Shown here piece after piece: positions 7,908 to 17,837 of a stretch of 64,000 nt of DNA. Source of the stretch: CBCYMI01 sp965183855 (GTDB taxonomy: Bacteria > Pseudomonadota > Alphaproteobacteria > Caulobacterales > Maricaulaceae); assembly GCA_965183855.1 (NCBI GenBank), contig CBCYMI010000028.1, forward strand, positions 9,732 to 73,731, written 5' to 3'. Positions within the stretch are counted from its first letter, which is position 1; each line of letters begins with the position of its first letter. The translations under genes were made by a program, and so were the position numbers. The notes below the pieces were generated by a model, which was not told the origin of the DNA, ran no database searches, and saw only the letters and a list, made by a program, of their open reading frames with translations.

Positions 7908-10130
7908 TTATTTATCAAACAGGTTTTTTAATAAATCCTTTGCTTTATCTTCAATTTTTTCCTTTTTTTCTGGTTTTTTCTGTTGATCTTTTTGATCCTT
8001 AGACGAATCATTCTTTGGATCAATAATATTTTTAAGGAAATCAGACGTATTTTTATCCAGATTTTTCTCGATTAATTTTAATCCTTCTTTTTTAATTTCT
8101 TTTCTGGCATTTCGTTCAACAATTTTTTCTACCCGATCAATATCAAGCGTAATTTTAGGATCTGTTAAACTTCCTTGAATAATAATATCAAAAGGAAGGA
8201 AATTATTTTTATCTGTTTGATCATTGGTTGAGGTCTTTGTGAGTTTAGGTGTTAATCTATATGCAATCTGTTTTTGAACAAGAGAAAGGTTTCCTTTTCC
8301 AAACACATTCAAATATGGCATGCTCATCACAAGATCATCATTGTTTACAACGCCATTAACAAGCTGAAAACTCCCATTCATCTTAGAAAAATCGGTTGAT
8401 TGTTCAGGTGAGATATATTGATAGATAGATTTTGACTGTATTAATTCTTTCCCAAGCTTTGTTAAAGACTGGATGGATTGTTTTTTAAGTAAAGGCTCTA
8501 TGGTTCTAGCAATTTGTCCAATATTAATTCCAGAAATTTTTCCATCCTCAACCGTAAAATGCCCTTCCCCGCTTAGATTTCGAACGATTAGATCCTGTGA
8601 ATTTCCTTTTGTTTTTAAACTGATTGTAACGCCTGTTTTTCCTTTAAGCTTATCTATTTTTACAACAGAGCTTAAAAATGGATATAATTCAAAATCATGC
8701 AAATCCGCTTTAAGATTAAACAATGGCTGTGACGTTCTGGCATTTAAGGTTAAATCTCCACTTCCAATTCCATCATAAGCGTTTAATTCTGACATTAGCA
8801 TTCTTAATTTTGCATTTGAAAGATCTGTTTTAATCTTCATTTTATCAATCACTATATCATTAAACGCAATCTTTGAAAGATCGAGGTCAAACAAAGCATT
8901 AATCTGTCCTAAAGCAGAAAAATCCATTGCTTCTTTTGACCATTCCTGCGTTTGATTTTGAGTATTTTTCGCTTGCTCGGAGGATATTTCTTTTGAAGCG
9001 GATTCTGTTTTTTGATCAGAAGATGAAGAAGAGGGAAAGGTCTCCAGAGTTTTCGTAGAAATTGGTGGCGTTTCCTGAAAATAAGGGGTAAGATTTAATT
9101 CAGGAATAGACAAGTGTGCTTTTACAAACGGCTTTTTCTGAGACCAGTCTATATCAAGCGTGCCATTGGCTTTGATTTTATCAAAATTCACGAGAAGGTC
9201 AGAATATTCAACCCCCTTTAATCCTCCTGATAGCTTTCCTTCAAGACGAAATTTATCAAATACATCCCTCTTATTTCCTAATTCCATCTTAAAGATTTCA
9301 GCCAGTTTTTTAAGGTCTACCAGATTAATAATCAGGTTTCCTGAAAAATCTGGCTGATGACTTTGTAAAAACTGTCCTGTAAAGTCTGCTTTTACCAATT
9401 CTGTTTTTAAATGAAGCGAAAAAGGCGTTTCTTTTGCTTCAAAAAAACGGTTTAAAGAATCAAGCTTTAACGCTGTTTCTATCCGATTTTTCTTATACTG
9501 GAAGCCTCCATTTAGTATAAAAGGCTGATGCAAGGATGGCATTTCTACAGAAAGGCTGACCTGATTAATCTCCAGATTTTTATTCGTCATGCCATCTTGA
9601 TATAGCAATAATCCATCTTCAATATGAATACGATCCAGCCTTAAATCTTTTAAGGGCAGGATATCGGGTCTTCTTTCAAAAGGCTTTTTAGCATGCGTTT
9701 TAGCATGCGTTTTATCTTTGGGTTGCTTTTCAGGCTCTGTTTTTTCTCCAAATGCCCAGTTAATTTCTCCTTTTTTATTTTTTTCCAGATAAATTTTTGG
9801 GCTTTTAAGCGTAAATTCATTAATTTCAACTTTTTTTTGTAATAATGCCCATAATTTAAGGCTCGCTTTCATTTTTTTGAGCTCAATCAAGGCAGGCCGT
9901 GAGAATTCCTTTGTATTTTCAACAACAATATTATGTGCGGTAACACTCACAGGAGGAAAAAGCGATAACCCGATCTTTCCATTAATTTTAACAGGACGAT
10001 TAAGTGCTTCACTTGCGTTTTTCTCAATCTGTTTTTTATAATAGGAAGTTGGAATAAAAAATGGGAGTGCAATCAAAGCAACAAGAATAATCAAAAGAAA
10101 GGAGAATAAAATCATTAAAAGCTTTTTCAT
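7908..10130 (-). CDS. AsmA family protein, 740 aa
   Basis: The protein has one N-terminal transmembrane helix (LLMILFSFLLIILVALIALPFFIP), then the AsmA N-terminal domain (KKQIEKNASEALNRPVKING, LFPPVSVTAHNIVVEN). The C-terminal AsmA_2 region is also visible (NLSGEGHFTVEDGKISGINI, then FGKGNLSLVQKQIAYRL). The middle has a low-complexity Ser/Thr/Gln linker near residues 355-395, and the C-terminus is very lysine-rich. AsmA-like proteins are inner-membrane-anchored, span the periplasm as repeating beta-groove bridges and are linked to lipid transport to the outer membrane. It is apparently monocistronic, diverging from the M48 gene. Confidence 0.9.
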   Translation of the reverse strand: MKKLLMILFSFLLIILVALIALPFFIPTSYYKKQIEKNASEALNRPVKINGKIGLSLFPPVSVTAHNIVVENTKEFSRPALIELKKMKASLKLWALLQKKVEINEFTLKSPKIYLEKNKKGEINWAFGEKTEPEKQPKDKTHAKTHAKKPFERRPDILPLKDLRLDRIHIEDGLLLYQDGMTNKNLEINQVSLSVEMPSLHQPFILNGGFQYKKNRIETALKLDSLNRFFEAKETPFSLHLKTELVKADFTGQFLQSHQPDFSGNLIINLVDLKKLAEIFKMELGNKRDVFDKFRLEGKLSGGLKGVEYSDLLVNFDKIKANGTLDIDWSQKKPFVKAHLSIPELNLTPYFQETPPISTKTLETFPSSSSSDQKTESASKEISSEQAKNTQNQTQEWSKEAMDFSALGQINALFDLDLSKIAFNDIVIDKMKIKTDLSNAKLRMLMSELNAYDGIGSGDLTLNARTSQPLFNLKADLHDFELYPFLSSVVKIDKLKGKTGVTISLKTKGNSQDLIVRNLSGEGHFTVEDGKISGINIGQIARTIEPLLKKQSIQSLTKLGKELIQSKSIYQYISPEQSTDFSKMNGSFQLVNGVVNNDDLVMSMPYLNVFGKGNLSLVQKQIAYRLTPKLTKTSTNDQTDKNNFLPFDIIIQGSLTDPKITLDIDRVEKIVERNARKEIKKEGLKLIEKNLDKNTSDFLKNIIDPKNDSSKDQKDQQKKPEKKEKIEDKAKDLLKNLFDK

Positions 10131-10248
10131 GAGAACACCAGAATTTATGTTAATTTTGTGCTAATATTTAATAAGGCAATCTTTATGGACTCACTATCAT
10201 TATGAATCAATCAATATTCATAATACAAAAGCCTATATGAATCAATAC

Positions 10249-10276
10249 TTGATTCATTTTGTAAAATTTGTATAAA
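10249..10276 (+). promoter_or_regulatory. sigma70-type promoter for the M48 protease gene
   Basis: TTGATT (10249-10254) and TATAAA (10271-10276) are separated by 16 bases. They lie about 31 bases upstream of the ATG at 10308, which has its own AGGGAG site. Position and spacing fit a housekeeping promoter. Confidence 0.5.
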
Positions 10277-10307
10277 ATGAATTATCCAGATTAGGGAGAA
10301 TAGACAT

Positions 10308-11120
10308 ATGCAAAAGCAAACAGGTATAAAACCCATAGCTATGAAACCCATTGTGATGAATCGTCGAGAATTGGTAACAGGTCTTGCAGCGGGAACAATT
10401 GTTCCTTTTATTGAAGGATGTGTACAAAATTCTGCTCTTGGTAGAAACCAGCTCTTACTAGTCTCAGATGGTCAACTTGCTCAATTATCTGCCTCTGCCT
10501 GGCGAGATATCAAGCACACTCAGCGCGCTTCATCGGATAGAGTGTTAAGAAGGAAAGTTGAACGCGTTGGCAGTCGCATTGCGGATTCCGCGGGATTACA
10601 AAACTTAAACTGGGAATTTGAGGTCTTTGATAATGATCAAATTAATGCCTGGGTTATGCCAGGTGGAAAAGTCGGATTTTATAAAGGCATATTAGATATT
10701 ATGGATAATGATGATCAGGTCTCTGTTGTAATGGGACATGAAGTCGGTCATGTGGTAGGTCATCATGCCGCAGAACGCTATAGTCAAAAACTTGCTGCAA
10801 ATGTCGGCATGACCATTGCCCAAATTGCCTTGGCAAGCTCTGATATCAGCTATAAGCATGAACTTGCTGCAATCTTGGGCGCGGGTGTTACATTCGGAGT
10901 AATCCTACCCTATTCACGCAAGCATGAATATGAAGCGGACAGGCTTGGAGTTGGGTTTATGGGTAAATCAAACTATAATGTCCAAGAAGCATTGAATTTC
11001 TGGCAAAGAATGTCTTCTAAAAACAAACGCAAACCTTTAGAATTTATGTCAACCCACCCTTCTGATGAAAACCGGATCAGGGCAATGAGAAGCTATATTA
11101 ATCGAATGGGATTATTATAA
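10308..11120 (+). CDS. M48 family zinc metalloprotease, probable lipoprotein
   Basis: 270 aa. The zinc site is clear: HEVGH at residues 144-148 and the third ligand Glu209 in HEYEADRLG. Together these are the M48 (HtpX/Ste24/BepA-like) pattern. The N-terminus has two arginines, a hydrophobic stretch (ELVTGLAAGTIVPF) and IEGC, with Cys38 as the likely lipidated residue, so it probably acts in the periplasm in outer-membrane quality control. The ATG at 10308 is preferred for its AGGGAG site, although ATGs at 10341 and 10356 would also leave the signal intact. It is single and divergent from the AsmA gene, another envelope gene. Confidence 0.88.
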   Translation: MQKQTGIKPIAMKPIVMNRRELVTGLAAGTIVPFIEGCVQNSALGRNQLLLVSDGQLAQLSASAWRDIKHTQRASSDRVLRRKVERVGSRIADSAGLQNLNWEFEVFDNDQINAWVMPGGKVGFYKGILDIMDNDDQVSVVMGHEVGHVVGHHAAERYSQKLAANVGMTIAQIALASSDISYKHELAAILGAGVTFGVILPYSRKHEYEADRLGVGFMGKSNYNVQEALNFWQRMSSKNKRKPLEFMSTHPSDENRIRAMRSYINRMGLL

Positions 11121-11840
11121 TAAATAGAATAAACAAATAAAACCAATTTATAAAAACAGGATAGCTTAACCTGCGATCAAATCCAAAGCGCCTATTTGTA
11201 TCTTAATGAAATCATTCAACTAACAAAACAGATAAAATAATCGAATAAATAAATCATAGAAGAAGATAAAAATAAAACAAAAGAGTAAAATTCTAAAATA
11301 TTCTATCTCTTTTGCTAAGTCAAACCCTTGGATTTAAAGAGAATTATATTTTCAAAATATACATTAAACCATGCTTGGCAAACGGCTTGAAAACAGGATT
11401 AAAAAGAATAAATTCTACCAAAATATAATGGAAAACTCCTTATTTTTAGCCCTTCATAACAGATATTAAGTGATATCATTTCAATAAAACTTAACCCCCT
11501 ATCATCTGTTTTAATAAATGGTTGAATAAAAATATTACGCTCTTCTATGTTTTCCTTTTTCATGATCCATTCCAGCTTTTCAAGCTTGTTTGCTTCCCTT
11601 TCCAACTCGTCTTGTTTTCTTCTTCTAATTTTAGTCTTTAAAACAGCATTCTAAATCCATTTTTTTCTTTTTTATTTATAAGTTTTCTTTCTATTTGTCT
11701 TAAAAGAAAATCTTGCTTTTAAGCATTTACAGCGCTTTTAAATCTGAATATATAATTTTGTGCCCTGCCAGCAAAAAGAATGTATTTTATCCCTTGTCAT
11801 TCAAAGAATCACAGTATAGTAATAATCGCATTATATAGAT
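11121..11840. other. AT-rich spacer with one doubtful ORF remnant
   Basis: No repeat units occur here. A minus-strand open stretch (about 11399-11653) is charged, then ends GLSFIEMISLNICYEGLKI and is protein-like, but it has no ATG near its start and no ribosome-binding site. I recognise no family; it may be a gene remnant. The last 60 bases before 11841 should contain the tRNA promoter, but I see no clear consensus. Confidence 0.3.
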
Positions 11841-11917
11841 GCCGCGGTAGCTCAGTTGGTTAGAGCGCTTGATTGTGGATCAAGAGGTCCGGGGTTCGAT
11901 TCCCTGCCGTGGTACCA
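11841..11917 (+). tRNA. tRNA-His (anticodon GTG)
   Basis: A 77-base cloverleaf with encoded CCA. The acceptor GCCGCGG pairs with CCGTGGT. The D-arm GCTC/GAGC, the anticodon stem CTTGA/TCAAG with loop TTGTGGA (anticodon GTG), and the T-arm CGGGG-TTCGATT-CCCTG are all intact. The discriminator base is A73 and the base before position 1 is T, so the usual G-1 of tRNA-His is not encoded. Loss of G-1 together with A73 is known for a large part of the Alphaproteobacteria, which supports the lineage call. Confidence 0.96.
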
Positions 11918-12330
11918 TTATATCTTTTTATATAAAACAAGCAAGATTAACAAGAATAAATTTTGTGTAAAGAATTTTATATATCAAATCATAATACGCT
12001 TTTTTATGCTATTAAACATAGAATCATTTATCTCTTTCTTAAAAAAACCGGGTAATCTTAAACTCAGATACAAAACCTTTTAAAAACAGATCTTTTATCA
12101 AATCAAATTTCAAATCCCCTATCCAAACAGATTAAATATTCTGTTTTTTATTGAAAATAAAGTTTCTCTTCTCTATTAGATATCATTTTATATTAAGGCT
12201 AAAAGAATTTAACAAAATAAATCAGAAAATTTAATTTATTTTTTTTTGTTGTTAATAAAAAATTAAGGTTTTCTTTATATTCAGAATATAACTTATAAAG
12301 TTAGAAACATAGCACAAGATCAAGATGATA

Positions 12331-12363
12331 AAAAAATATAGGTTGAAAAGCCTATATTTTTTT
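12331..12363. terminator. bidirectional intrinsic terminator
   Basis: The stem AAAAAATATAGG / CCTATATTTTTT with an eight-base loop is followed by T residues on both strands. It lies about 410 bases after the tRNA in an otherwise AT-rich stretch, just before the large repeat array. Confidence 0.65.
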
Positions 12364-12418
12364 ATGTGTAGAAAGCATTTTTTCCTATCTGTTTTTTCAA
12401 AATCCCTAAAATATACAA

Positions 12419-13430
12419 ATAAGCTCTTAAGCTTAATCTTGCTAATTAGCGACACACATTCGTGTGTGCTTTTTTTAAGAGCGCTCAGTATCAATGTTAA
12501 GCTCTTAAGCTTAATCTTGCTAATTAGCGACACACATTCGTGTGTTATTTCTTAAAGCGCGCTGAGTAGAAACATTAAGCTCTTAAGTTTAATCTTGCTA
12601 GTTAGCGACACACATTCGTGTGTTATTTCTTAAAGCGCGCTGAGTAGAAACATTAAGCTCTTAAGTTTAATCTTGCTAGTTAGCGACACACATTCGTGTG
12701 TGCTTTTTTTAAGAGCGTTCAGTATCAATGTTAAGCTCTTAAGCTTAATCTTGCTAATTAGCGACACACATTCGTGTGTTATTTCTTAAAGCGCGCTGAG
12801 TAGAAACATTAAGCTCTTAAGTTTAATCTTGCTAATTAGCGACACACATTCGTGTGTGCTTTTTTTAAGAGCGTTCAGTATCAATGTTAAGCTCTTAAGC
12901 TTAATCTTGCTAATTAGAGACACACATTCGTGTGTTATTTCTTAAAGCGCGCTGAGTAGAAACATTAAGCTCTTAAGTTTAATCTTGCTAATTAGAGACA
13001 CACATTCGTGTGTTATTTCTTAAAGCGCGCTGAGTAGAAACATTAAGCTCTTAAGTTTAATCTTGCTAGTTAGCGACACACATTCGTGTGTTATTTCTTA
13101 AAGCGCGCTGAGTAGAAACATTAAGCTCTTAAGTTTAATCTTGCTAGTTAGCGACACACATTCGTGTGTGCTTTTTTTAAGAGCGTTCAGTATCAATGTT
13201 AAGCTCTTAAGCTTAATCTTGCTAATTAGAGACACACATTCGTGTGTTATTTCTTAAAGCGCGCTGAGTAGAAACATTAAGCTCTTAAGTTTAATCTTGC
13301 TAATTAGAGACACACATTCGTGTGTTATTTCTTAAAGCGCGCTGAGTAGAAACATTAAGCTCTTAAGTTTAATCTTGCTAGTTAGCGACACACATTCGTG
13401 TGTTATTTCTTAAAGCGCGCTTAGTATATA
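12419..13430 (+). repeat. 1-kb tandem array of 78-bp hairpin units
   Basis: About thirteen units of roughly 78 bases, nearly identical. Each has AAGCTCTTAAGCTT or AAGCTCTTAAGTTT (a five-pair hairpin), TTGCTAATTAGCG or TTGCTAGTTAGCG, and the stem CACACATTCGTGTG. After the stem comes either TTATTTCTTAAAGCGCGCTGAGTAG or GCTTTTTTTAAGAGCG. The two unit types alternate in short blocks. Small ORFs inside are products of the repeat and are not credible genes. Confidence 0.93.
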
Positions 13431-13499
13431 AAATAAGGTCCAGAGTGTCATATTTTAAAACTTGGGATAAGCTTACATTAAAATAGATAAAAATTCAAT

Positions 13500-13645
13500 A
13501 GAATAATGTAAAACCAGACTAAAATTGTATAAAGATAGAGATCATTAACTCATAATATTGATATAATCTATTTATAGGGCATATAAAACTTTATTATAGA
13601 TCTTCTTAAAAGCACTTAGTATATAAAAATAAGACTTTTAAGTTT
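13500..13645 (+). repeat. diverged copy of the peptide-gene upstream block
   Basis: This stretch (…GTATAAAGATAGAGATCATT, AACTCAT…, TATAGATCTTCTTAAAAGC) is an older relative of the roughly 110-bp block that lies upstream of every double-glycine peptide gene between 28 and 56 kb. No peptide gene is attached here. It may mark a lost cassette or an independently spread repeat. Confidence 0.6.
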
Positions 13646-13665
13646 AATCTTGCTAATTAGCGTAC

Positions 13666-14828
13666 CTAAATAAAGTCAGCCCTTTGGCTGCGAACGTGTG
13701 TGGTTTTAAGGAGCGTTTCAAGTTTTTTCGATTGTATCTTTAAATTAAACTGTTCTAACGCTCTTTTTCTTCCTGCATCCCCAAATCTTGCCACCTCGTC
13801 AAAATCAGATAAAGCCTTCTTTAAACAGGCTTTAAAAGCTTGTTTATTTCCCTCTTTAAAAATCCAACCTGTTTGACCATCAAGAACCGCTTCTGGCAAA
13901 CCTGCATGATCAGAACTAATAATAGCAGCACCAGACATCATGCCTTCCAGCGCAATCATTGGTAATCCTTCACAATCTCCATTTGACGCCATTTTTGATG
14001 GAACAAGAACCAGTTTTGCTGAAGATAAATACACTCTGATTTGCTCTGGAGAAACCCAGCCTGGAAATTCCGCATGAATCCCAGAATGCATTAATTGAGA
14101 TCTTGCTTGATCCCATAATGCTCCACTACCCAAAAAGAAAAATTGCCAATCATGAATTGGTTTAAATCCTTCTTGCGTTAACTCAATTAATGCCTGAACA
14201 ATTAAATCAATTCCTTTTTTTTCAACCATACGACCTGCAAAAACAACCCTGTTTTCTTTTTTCGATGGATAAAAATAATCTGGATCAACACCATTATAAT
14301 GCGTTTGAACCCTTTTCTCTAAAGCGCCTTGTGCCAATAATCTTGCCTTTATAAAATCCGAAACCGCTAAAATTAAATCTGCAGATCTAAATAAATCCGC
14401 ACGCCTTCGATTATAGCTTTTTAAAAATATTCTGATCTGTATGACTCCGCTTGGTCGCATCCGCGCCATGATAGGTAACAATTAAAGGAAGATTTAAAAT
14501 TCTGGATAAAGGTAAAGCATATGCGCCACTTTTGCCAAAATGTGCATGTATTACTCCAAATTCCCGCTTTCTTAAAACATGAACCAAACGATTAGGAAGA
14601 ATTCCCATCACATGAAATAAAAAACGCTCTATTGATTTAAATCGATAAAATGAATTAAAATCCAATACAAAATTCAGATTAATAATAGATCGACGTTCTG
14701 ACTGTTTTCTTAAATGCCCACTATAAAATACTTCTAAATCTTGAAAAAGCGTAATACGCCCTTTGAATAAAGCTTTCAGAAGGTAAAAAAAGCTTGTCTC
14801 GATAAACCAATATTCGATGATGATCCAT
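13666..14828 (-). pseudogene. family 4 glycosyltransferase with two frameshifts
   Basis: Three minus-strand frames together make one GT4 (glycosyl transferases group 1) protein. From an ATG at 14828 a frame reads HHRILVYRDKLFLPSESF, the typical N-terminus. A second frame carries GVIHAHFGKSG and TYHGADATK. A third (from about 14440) carries ILAVSDF, HYNGVDPDYF, VFAGRMVEKKGIDLIVQAL and the donor-site EGLPMIALEGMMSGAAII. Shifts fall near 14740 and 14425. The C-terminus (HVRSQRADFI) is encoded by the hairpin repeat. It probably once made a surface polysaccharide or glycolipid. No glycan cluster surrounds it. Confidence 0.85.
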
Positions 14829-15186
14829 ATAAGACTCTTATCATAATGGCGAAATTATATATATAAACCTACCTATATATCATAGAGTTCATAAAAACAA
14901 TTCCAGCTAATCATTCTCTTTTAAAAAACTTAAAATCTTACCTAGTTAAACATGATTTAACGCTTAAAATAATCAAGCCTTTCTTAAAACCAGAATATCT
15001 TAAAAAACCTAAGAAAATAAAAGGAAACCCATAAAAAAATTATTTTAAAGTCCGTATTTTAAACTCCTGATAAAAAATTCTTTAAACACGCACACTCTTT
15101 TTTTACAAAAAAAATCTTGATAAAATAAAAAAATAGATTAAAATGCATTCCAAACAAGCGGTCATAAAATAAAAGCGGGATAGAAA
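14829..15186. other. AT-rich spacer
   Basis: I see no hairpin repeats, no RNA gene and no convincing ORF. It separates the broken glycosyltransferase from the minisatellite. Confidence 0.5.
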
Positions 15187-15957
15187 TTGCAGGCAGAGAT
15201 TAGAAATTGCAGACAGAGATTAGATGCCGCGGACAGAAATAGAGGCTGCGGGCAGAGATTAGATGCCGCGGACAGAAATAGAGGCTGCGGGCAGAGATTA
15301 GAGGCTGCAGACAGAGATTAGATGCCGCGGACAGAAATAGAGGCTGCGGGCGGAGATTAGAGGCCGCGGACAGAAATAGAGGCTGCAGGCAGAGATTAGA
15401 TGCCACGGACAGAAATAGAGGCTGCAGGCAGAGATTAGATGCCGCGGACAGAAATAGAGGCCGCGGGCAGAGATTAGATGCCGCGGACAGAAATAGAGGC
15501 TGCGGGCAGAGATTAGATGCCGCGGACAGAAATAGAGGCTGCAGGCAGAGATTAGATGCCGCGGACAGAAATAGAGGCTGCAGACAGAGATTAGATGCCG
15601 CGGATAGAAATAGAGGCTGCAGGCAGAGATTAGATGCCGCGGACAGAAATAGAGGCTGCAGGCAGAGATTAGATGGCCGCGGACAGAAATAGAGGCTGCA
15701 GGCAGAGATTAGATGCCGCGGACAGAAATAGAGGCCGCGGGCAGAGATTAGATGCCGCGGACAAAAATAGAGGCCGCGGACAGAAATAGAGGCCGCGGGC
15801 AGAGATTAGATGCCGCGGACAGAAATAGAGGCTGCGGGCAGAGATTAGATGCCGCGGACAGAAATAGAGGCTGCAGGCAGAGATTAGATGCCGCGGACAG
15901 AAATAGAGGCTGCGGGCGGAGATTAGAGGCTACAGACAGAAATAGAGGCTGCGGGCA
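15187..15957. repeat. 39-bp GC-rich minisatellite, about 20 copies
   Basis: The unit AGATTAGATGCCGCGGACAG + AAATAGAGGCTGCGGGC + AG is repeated in tandem with few changes. Each 39-base unit is itself made of two related halves (AGA-TTAGATGCCGCGGAC and AGAAATAGAGGCTGCGGGC). Because 39 is a multiple of three, three of six frames stay open. The plus frame repeats RLDAADRNRGCGQ, and the minus frames repeat ASNL-type and PRHL-type motifs. An extra G near 15673 shifts the frame. I see no ribosome-binding site or start that would make this a gene. It is far more GC-rich than its surroundings. Confidence 0.9.
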
Positions 15958-16069
15958 TAAGCTTTAGATTAGCAATGCCTCTCGAAATGAAACAAAAAAC
16001 CTGCGGATATAGGTTTTAAAATGAGCAATAAACGCTCACGAATGAGATAAATTAAAGAAATAAAACCCC

Positions 16070-16150
16070 ATGATGATCAAATTAAAAATACATTTCTCAG
16101 TTCAAAAAACAGGATGGTGGTCTGGTATCATCAGGCCTATTTGTATCTAA
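16070..16150 (+). CDS. trpL: trp operon leader peptide with tandem Trp codons
   Basis: A 26-codon ORF (ATG ATG at 16070/16073, stop 16148-16150) contains two adjacent TGG codons in TGWWSG. An intrinsic terminator follows 29 bases later and trpE starts 104 bases after the stop. This is the classical arrangement for ribosome-mediated attenuation. Stalling at the Trp codons when Trp-tRNA is scarce would favour an antiterminator. Possible alternative pairings: TGGTAT (16123-16128) with ATACCA (16160-16165), and GGCC at 16134-16137 with the 5' arm of the terminator. The ribosome-binding site is weak (AAAGAAA). The leader identity is inferred from the codons and position. Confidence 0.75.
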   Translation: MMIKLKIHFSVQKTGWWSGIIRPICI

Positions 16151-16178
16151 TTCTCTCTTATACCAATGATCAATAAAA

Positions 16179-16204
16179 GGCCCGCTCTTAGCGGGCTTTT
16201 TTTT
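16179..16204 (+). terminator. trp attenuator terminator
   Basis: GCCCGC-TCTTA-GCGGGC is followed by eight T residues, a textbook intrinsic terminator. It sits between trpL and trpE, 50 bases before the trpE start, so it should control read-through into the operon. Confidence 0.88.
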
Positions 16205-16253
16205 AATTTAACCGCAATAGAAAAACTGCTTTATACGCTCGCAAGGAAAAATC

Positions 16254-17837
16254 ATGAAGGAAGTCTCCATTGGAGAAATTAATCTCATAAATCAAAAAAT
16301 ACACTATATTAATAATCCAACAAATCTATTTCATCAAATAGGATTAAATCGTCCACACACACTTTTGTTTGAATCCGCAGAAACACAATCTAAAAAAGAA
16401 ATACAGAGCCTAATGCTCATAGACGCCGCCGTTCAAATTACCTGTAAAGAACAAACCGTCGAATTTAAAGCATTAACCCAAAACGGGATAAACTGTATAA
16501 ACGCGATTAAACAAGCCTTTACAAAAACAAATCATAAACTGAATGAACGCCAAAACAAGCTGATGATAACATTTCCAAAACCAAAATATGACGCAATGGA
16601 AGAAGAAGAAAAATTTCATTCTCCTTCCGTTCTCGACGCTCTGCGTTTAACACAAAAATCTTTTAAAAATCTAAAACAACACCCAAAACAAGCCCTGTTT
16701 ATCGCGGGAATATTTAGTTATGACCTTGTTTCATCTTTTGAAACATTGCCTGAGCTCGATCAAGTCAAACCTTGTCCAGATTATGTCTTTTATATCTCGG
16801 AAATATTATTGATCATTAATCATAAACAAAAAACCTCCCATTTGCAGGCAACCGTGTTTGGAGCAAAAAATCATGCTAAGATTCATAGTAAATTAACCAA
16901 AAGAATAGGTGAGCTCGCGAGTCAAAAATATACCAAAATCAAGCCATTGCCAAATTCTGACACTCAAAATCTGGATGTGTTTACTTCTCTAAGTGATCAA
17001 CAATTTGCAAATCAAGTCCGTTCTCTTAAAAACTATATTAAAAAAGGAGATATTTATCAGGTCGTTCCTTCCCGAAAATTTAAAATTGAATGCACAAACC
17101 CATTATCGGCATATTGTGAACTAAAACGAACCAATCCAAGCCCGTATATGTTTTATTTTCAACATGAAAGCTTTACCTTGTTTGGAGCCTCCCCAGAAAG
17201 TGCTCTGAAATATGACGCAAAAACAAATCAAGTGGAAATCTATCCAATTGCGGGAACCAGACCACGTGGAAAACAGCCAAATGGAACTCTCAATCAAGAC
17301 TTGATACACGGATTGAACTCGAATTAAGACAAGATCAAAAAGAACAGGCAGAACATATCATGCTGGTCGACCTTGCCAGAAACGATATTGCCAAGAATTA
17401 GTAAAACAGGAACCAGAAAACTCGCAGAACTCTTGCAAATCGATCGATATAGCCATGTCATGCATCTCGTTTCTCGTATTACCGGACAGCTTAGAAAAGA
17501 ATTAGATGCTCTACATGCCTATCAGGCATGCATGAATATGGGAACGCTAACAGGAGCTCCCAAAATTAGAGCCATGGAACTCATCCGACAATATGAAAAT
17601 GAATATAGAGGAACATATGGTGGCGCAATCGGATATCTAAACGGACATGGAGATTTAGATAGCTGTATTATTATCCGTTCTGCCTATGTTAAAGATAAAT
17701 ATGCCCATATCCAAACAGGTGCTGGAATCGTCGCAGATTCTATCCCAGAAAAAGAAGCCCTGGAAACAATCCAAAAAGCACAATCCGTCTTGTCCGCAAT
17801 CCAGTCAAGCCAAACCCCAATAAGGAGAAATACATGA
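16254..17837 (+). pseudogene. trpE: anthranilate synthase component I, two compensating frameshifts
   Basis: The N-terminal frame (16254-17327) carries the chorismate-binding features: KKGDIYQVVPSRKF, FTLFGASPES and YPIAGTRPRG. The conserved segment DTRIELELRQDQ…EHIMLVDLARNDIA (17303-17392) lies in a different frame. From about 17393 the original frame resumes with RISKTGTRKL, RYSHVMHLVSRITGQL, MGTLTGAPKIRAMELI and YGGAIGYLNGHGDLDSCI. One base lost near 17302 and one gained near 17393 explain it. The unshifted frame meets TAA at 17325. TrpE converts chorismate to anthranilate using ammonia from TrpG. If the indels are real, the operon's first step is lost. Confidence 0.88.

Noticed and set aside
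11399..11605. 68-codon minus-strand ORF
   Set aside because: It is protein-like near its end, but it has no ATG start, no ribosome-binding site and no recognised family. It is kept only as a note in the spacer entry.
12252..12555. Overlapping ORFs of 76-93 aa on both strands at the edge of the repeat array
   Set aside because: They are translations of the 78-bp repeat and flanking AT-rich DNA; the repeated peptide motifs follow the DNA period.
15200..15967. ORFs inside the minisatellite on both strands
   Set aside because: They exist because the 39-base unit is a multiple of three. There is no ribosome-binding site or stable start, and an extra base breaks the frame.
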